This document shows positions 55,216 to 58,141 of a DNA stretch of 58,141 bases, in pieces. Source of the DNA: a virus. The position numbers were made by a program, and so were the translations under genes. The stretch lies in the IMG/VR virus record IMGVR_UViG_3300047472_000456, positions 1-58,141 of that record; one strand, 5' to 3'. The notes beneath the pieces were generated by a model. That model saw nothing but the letters and a program-made list of their open reading frames with translations, ran no database searches and had not been told where the DNA came from. Position 1 is the first letter of the stretch. Each line of letters starts with the position of its first letter.

Positions 55216-56327
55216 ATCCCGGTCGCCACCATGCTGACTTTTCTTTCGCCGAGCTTGTCCAAGCCTATCTGGATTGCCGGCACACCAAACGCAACTCCGC
55301 CAGCGCCGCGGCGTTTGAACAAGACCAAGAGCGCAACCTTGCGCAGTTGCGCGACGAACTTCTCGACGGCAGCTATCGCCCGGGCCGCTCGATCTGCTTC
55401 GTCATCACGCGGCCGAAGCCGCGCGAGGTCTGGGCTGCGGAGTTTCGCGATCGCATCGCGCATCACCTCCTGTACAACCGCATCGCGCCGCGCTTCTACG
55501 CCTCGTTCATTCAAGACACCTGCGCCTGCATCCCTGGTCGCGGTACGCTTTACGCAGCCCGCCGCCTCGAAGCAAAGGTGCGCAGCGCATCGGAGAACTG
55601 GAGTCGTCCCCTCTACTACCTTAAATGCGACCTGGCGAATTTCTTCGTCTCGATCGACAAGAACGTCTTGTGGGAGCAGATCGCCGCGCGCGTGACTGAG
55701 CCGTGGTGGCAGTGGCTGGCCAGCACGATCCTTTTCCACGATCCACGCCAGAATTTCGAGCTGCGCGGCGATTCCACCCTTCTCGAGCGCGTGCCAGCGC
55801 ATAAGCGTCTCGGACACCAGCCGTCCCATCTGGGGCTGCCGATCGGGAATCTGTCGTCGCAGTTCTTCGCAAACATCTATCTCGACGCGCTCGACCAGCA
55901 CGTCAAGCATCGCGTGCACGCCCGACACTACGTGCGCTATGTCGACGACTTCGTGCTCCTCCACGAGTCGCCGCAGTGGCTGAATCAGGCCCTGGCTGAC
56001 ATCGATGCGTTTCTTCCAGCGCGCCTCGGCGCACGGCTTAACCCGACCAAGACGATCCTGCAGCCGGCGGCCCGTGGCATCGACTTCGTCGGGCATGTGA
56101 TCCGGCCATTCCATACGCGGCCGCGCCGGCGCACGGTGCGCCAGGCGGTCGACCGGCTGCGCACGATGGATGCCGACACTGTTCACCAGGCCGCAAACAG
56201 CTACTTCGGCCTGCTGCGCCAGTCCAGCAGCAGTCACGCGGATCGGGCCAAGGTCGCAAAAGCAGTGCTTCGCCGTGGCCACATGGTCAACGGCACCCTC
56301 ACAAAAACTTATAGGAAGACGAAATGA
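55125..56327 (+). CDS. DGR-type reverse transcriptase
   Basis: This is the error-prone reverse transcriptase of the retroelement. The recognisable domain begins near FSFAELVQAYLDCRHTKR. It includes the motif A region (YLKCDLANFFVSIDKN), the DGR-specific LPIGNLSSQFFANIYL in place of the QGxxxSP of other RTs, the catalytic YVDD (55938-55949) and a thumb region (RGIDFVGHVIRPFHTR). The start is uncertain. No ATG, GTG or TTG lies in frame between TR and the domain. I used ATG 55125, which falls inside TR. GTG 55089 or ATG 54903 are alternatives. Confidence 0.9.
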   Translation: MNMPGTRTSTTATRTTTTSRPSCAPAPSADYPGRHHADFSFAELVQAYLDCRHTKRNSASAAAFEQDQERNLAQLRDELLDGSYRPGRSICFVITRPKPREVWAAEFRDRIAHHLLYNRIAPRFYASFIQDTCACIPGRGTLYAARRLEAKVRSASENWSRPLYYLKCDLANFFVSIDKNVLWEQIAARVTEPWWQWLASTILFHDPRQNFELRGDSTLLERVPAHKRLGHQPSHLGLPIGNLSSQFFANIYLDALDQHVKHRVHARHYVRYVDDFVLLHESPQWLNQALADIDAFLPARLGARLNPTKTILQPAARGIDFVGHVIRPFHTRPRRRTVRQAVDRLRTMDADTVHQAANSYFGLLRQSSSSHADRAKVAKAVLRRGHMVNGTLTKTYRKTK

Positions 56328-56677
56328 GCGAACAAGATAACCCGAGCACGGCGGGTGCCGCGAAGCCAGTAGGCAGCATCGAAGACTATGCGCAGTTCCA
56401 TAACCTGTTGGGTGACTGGATGCGCGCACGCGACTACTGGCAAGACGACGCGGCAGCGCAGGTAGTCGAAAAGTGGCAGAAGTTCATCGCCTACATCGAC
56501 GGCTGCCTCGCCGCTCCAGCACTCAATCCATCCGAGGTGCCAGCCATCGTGCGGGATGCTATCGAAGCGACTTTTGAGCAGCGCCCCGGGTACATGACGA
56601 AGGTCGGTGCCGCTGTCCGCGCCATCAAGGCAGCCGATCAGCAGGGCGCCTTGGGCGAGAAAGGCGACGAAGCATGA
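56324..56677 (+). CDS. Hypothetical protein after the DGR
   Basis: This 117-residue helical protein (YAQFHNLLGDWMRARDYWQD, AIVRDAIEATFEQRPGYMTK) starts in an ATGA overlap with the reverse transcriptase stop, so it is co-translated with the DGR. No family is recognised. Its coupling raises the chance of a DGR-linked or operon-wide early role. Confidence 0.65.
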   Translation: MSEQDNPSTAGAAKPVGSIEDYAQFHNLLGDWMRARDYWQDDAAAQVVEKWQKFIAYIDGCLAAPALNPSEVPAIVRDAIEATFEQRPGYMTKVGAAVRAIKAADQQGALGEKGDEA

Positions 56678-56925
56678 ACAAGTACAACCGCATCTTTGTA
56701 GCAACCTGCCCGAACAACGGCGAAGCCATCATCTACGACCTGACCGTCGAGGTACCGGCAGAGCGCATGATTCAGGTCGAGCACATTGTGACAGCAACGG
56801 CGCTCATCAAGCGCGGCTTCCATGAGCAAATCGCGGATGAACTTCACCGCCGCTTCGGCGGCCGGCAGGTGCTGCGTGCGCACCACCACGGCGTGGACAT
56901 CGAAACCCTGCGGGAGGCCGGATGA
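56674..56925 (+). CDS. Hypothetical early protein
   Basis: This 83-residue protein (MNKYNRIFVATCPNNGEAII, YDLTVEVPAERMIQVEHIVT) has an alpha/beta layout and overlaps both neighbours by 4 bp. Function unknown. Confidence 0.65.
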   Translation: MNKYNRIFVATCPNNGEAIIYDLTVEVPAERMIQVEHIVTATALIKRGFHEQIADELHRRFGGRQVLRAHHHGVDIETLREAG

Positions 56926-57683
56926 TCGCGTACCACGGACTGCCGATCTGGCCGAACACCGCTGCGGCGCGCGCCATCGGCGGCGGGCACGCGTTCGTTT
57001 CGTTCCACCGGCCTGACCAGCTCGCGCTGGCATTGGAATGCGCATCGAGCATCGCAGTAGACAACGGGGCATTCTCGGCATGGAAATCTGGCGAGCCTAT
57101 CACCGACTGGCAGCCATTCTACGAATGGGTCGCTGAGTTGCACCGCTACCCGCAGTTCGATTTTGCAGTAATCCCGGATGTCATTGATGGCGACGAAGCC
57201 GCCAACGATGCGCTGCTGACTGAATGGCCGTGGCGCGAGATTGCCCCGCATGTTGGGGCCCCGGTCTGGCACCTGCACGAATCGCTGGAGCGCCTGGAGC
57301 GGCTCGCAGTGGCATGGCCGCGCATCTGTCTTGGAAGCTCCGGCAACTTCGCTGCCATCGGTACGCTGGCATGGTGGAACCGCATGGCCGAGGCGATGGG
57401 CGTGGTGTGCGACCGGGCAGGCCGCCCAGTGTGCAAGCTGCACGGCCTGCGCATGCTGAACCCTGACGTATTCACCCGGTTCCCGTTCGCCAGTGCCGAC
57501 AGCACGAACATAGCGCAGAACGTCGGCATCGATCAGAAGTGGAAGGGAACGTATTTGCCAGCCAACAAGGAAGCGCGCGCCCAAATTCTGCGTGAGCGCA
57601 TCGAGGCATTTCAGTCGCCGACCTTCTGGGCTCGTGAGGCCGCCCCGATACAAGAACAACTTTTCATGGAGAACGCAGCATGA
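56922..57683 (+). CDS. TGT/DpdA-like enzyme (candidate)
   Basis: This 253-residue protein shows the spaced elements of the tRNA-guanine transglycosylase/DpdA TIM barrel: SSIAVDNGAFSAWKSGE (compare DSGGFQ), FDFAVIPDVIDGDEA, ICLGSSGNFAAIG, CKLHGLRMLNP and FASADSTNIAQN, where D193 could be the nucleophile. In phages, DpdA-type enzymes insert 7-deazaguanines into DNA. The assignment rests on these segments only. It is shorter than bacterial TGT (about 375 residues), and no preQ0 biosynthesis genes are nearby. Confidence 0.6.
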   Translation: MIAYHGLPIWPNTAAARAIGGGHAFVSFHRPDQLALALECASSIAVDNGAFSAWKSGEPITDWQPFYEWVAELHRYPQFDFAVIPDVIDGDEAANDALLTEWPWREIAPHVGAPVWHLHESLERLERLAVAWPRICLGSSGNFAAIGTLAWWNRMAEAMGVVCDRAGRPVCKLHGLRMLNPDVFTRFPFASADSTNIAQNVGIDQKWKGTYLPANKEARAQILRERIEAFQSPTFWAREAAPIQEQLFMENAA

Positions 57684-58141
57684 CCACCACCCCCACCGCA
57701 GCGCCGCTGAGCGCAGAGCAACCGCAACGTTTCAACAATATCGCCGGCCTGATGAACCCGACGTCGAACGGCCTCTATGTGCGGTACGAGGAGCACGTAT
57801 CGCTGATCGCCCAGGCTCGCGCCGCCGGGCAGGCAGAGCCGGTTGCGTGGCTTGAGGCCGAGCCGAGCGCGCGCGGGCAAGACCCGAGGAACGTTGCTTG
57901 GTCGATGCTCTACAGTTCGCGCATCCACACGATGTGCGCCCCGATGACATCGAACCCAGTGTGGCCGCTCTACGCGGCCCCTCAGGCAACCGCACCACAG
58001 CCTAGCGTGGGGGAGCAGGCGGACGAGCGGGCGCTGTTTAAAGCATGGTGGGCCAAGCGCGTACCTGCCGGCAGCGACAGCGACCACGCGGCAATCTTTG
58101 CTTTCGAGGTCTGGCAAGCGGCCCGCGCCCCATCCCCCAGC
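57680..58141 (+). CDS. Early phage protein, 3' end outside window
   Basis: This ORF starts in an ATGA overlap at 57680 and stays open for 154 codons to the window edge. It contains the PVAWLEAEPSARGQDPRNVA...VWPLYAAPQ pattern, common in Ea22-like phage early proteins, and then a helical region (ADERALFKAWWAKR). It is incomplete here. Confidence 0.65.
   Translation, partial: MTTTPTAAPLSAEQPQRFNNIAGLMNPTSNGLYVRYEEHVSLIAQARAAGQAEPVAWLEAEPSARGQDPRNVAWSMLYSSRIHTMCAPMTSNPVWPLYAAPQATAPQPSVGEQADERALFKAWWAKRVPAGSDSDHAAIFAFEVWQAARAPSPS

Noticed and set aside
55149-56429. A 426-codon open frame on the minus strand
   Set aside because: It is antisense to the reverse transcriptase, which carries YVDD and other conserved motifs.
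1-58141. tRNA genes, rRNA genes, CRISPR arrays or insertion sequences
   Set aside because: None was seen on reading both strands. A covariance-model tRNA search was not possible here.

Overview
The window is almost entirely a temperate double-stranded DNA phage genome integrated in a high-GC bacterium. It carries a tyrosine integrase, HK97-type head genes, a long non-contractile tail module, a lambda-type lysis cassette and a CI/Cro-like switch. The GC-rich codon use, the P27-type small terminase, RdgC, and YdaS/YdaT-like switch genes suggest a betaproteobacterial host in Burkholderiales, perhaps Oxalobacteraceae such as Massilia. That host assignment is inference. The right end is open: the last gene runs off the window. 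No attachment site could be identified.

Layout. (1) 1-1.9 kb: integrase and two small divergent ORFs around a perfect LexA-type box. (2) 35-1.8 kb, read leftwards: late genes. Small leader genes come first, then HNH, TerS, TerL, portal, ClpP-like protease, major capsid, head accessory and connector proteins, tail terminator, tail tube, gpG/gpGT with a -1 slippery heptamer, a 1748-residue tape measure, distal tail proteins, a beta-helix tailspike, then lysis (endolysin, holin, Rz/Rz1) and a metallophosphoesterase. A 4.3-kb accessory island (15.9-20.2 kb) sits between the tail chaperones and the tape measure. It holds an ORF6N protein, a divergent pair of ribbon-helix-helix regulators with palindromic operators, and a membrane protein/ImmA-IrrE protease pair. 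(3) 35.4-46.3 kb, mostly leftwards: a zinc-finger protein that may be a late antiterminator, replication protein, Rha/KilAC antirepressor, Ref-like nuclease, C5 cytosine methyltransferase, small regulators and the YdaT/YdaS-like pair. Forward-strand morons interrupt it at 36.4 and 41.2 kb. (4) 46.4-50.1 kb, rightwards: LexA-like CI repressor followed by lysogenically expressed cargo (lipoprotein, DUF1828-type pair, DUF2513-like protein). (5) 51-58 kb, rightwards: an early operon driven from a second operator pair, with tiny membrane peptides, RdgC, a complete diversity-generating retroelement (DGR) and a TGT/DpdA-like enzyme.

The most striking system is the DGR at 53.4-56.3 kb. It has two target genes, each ending in a 108-bp variable repeat, then an Avd accessory gene, a 108-bp template repeat and a DGR-type reverse transcriptase. 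The two variable repeats differ from the template at 13 and 12 positions respectively, and every difference falls on a template adenine. The targets are small DUF1566/C-type-lectin-like proteins in the early operon, not tail-fibre genes. Other notable signals are the same 19-bp operator at two promoters 4.5 kb apart, a 19-bp perfect inverted repeat flanked by two further hairpins in the terminase-proximal leader, and a likely SOS link through both LexA and CI.
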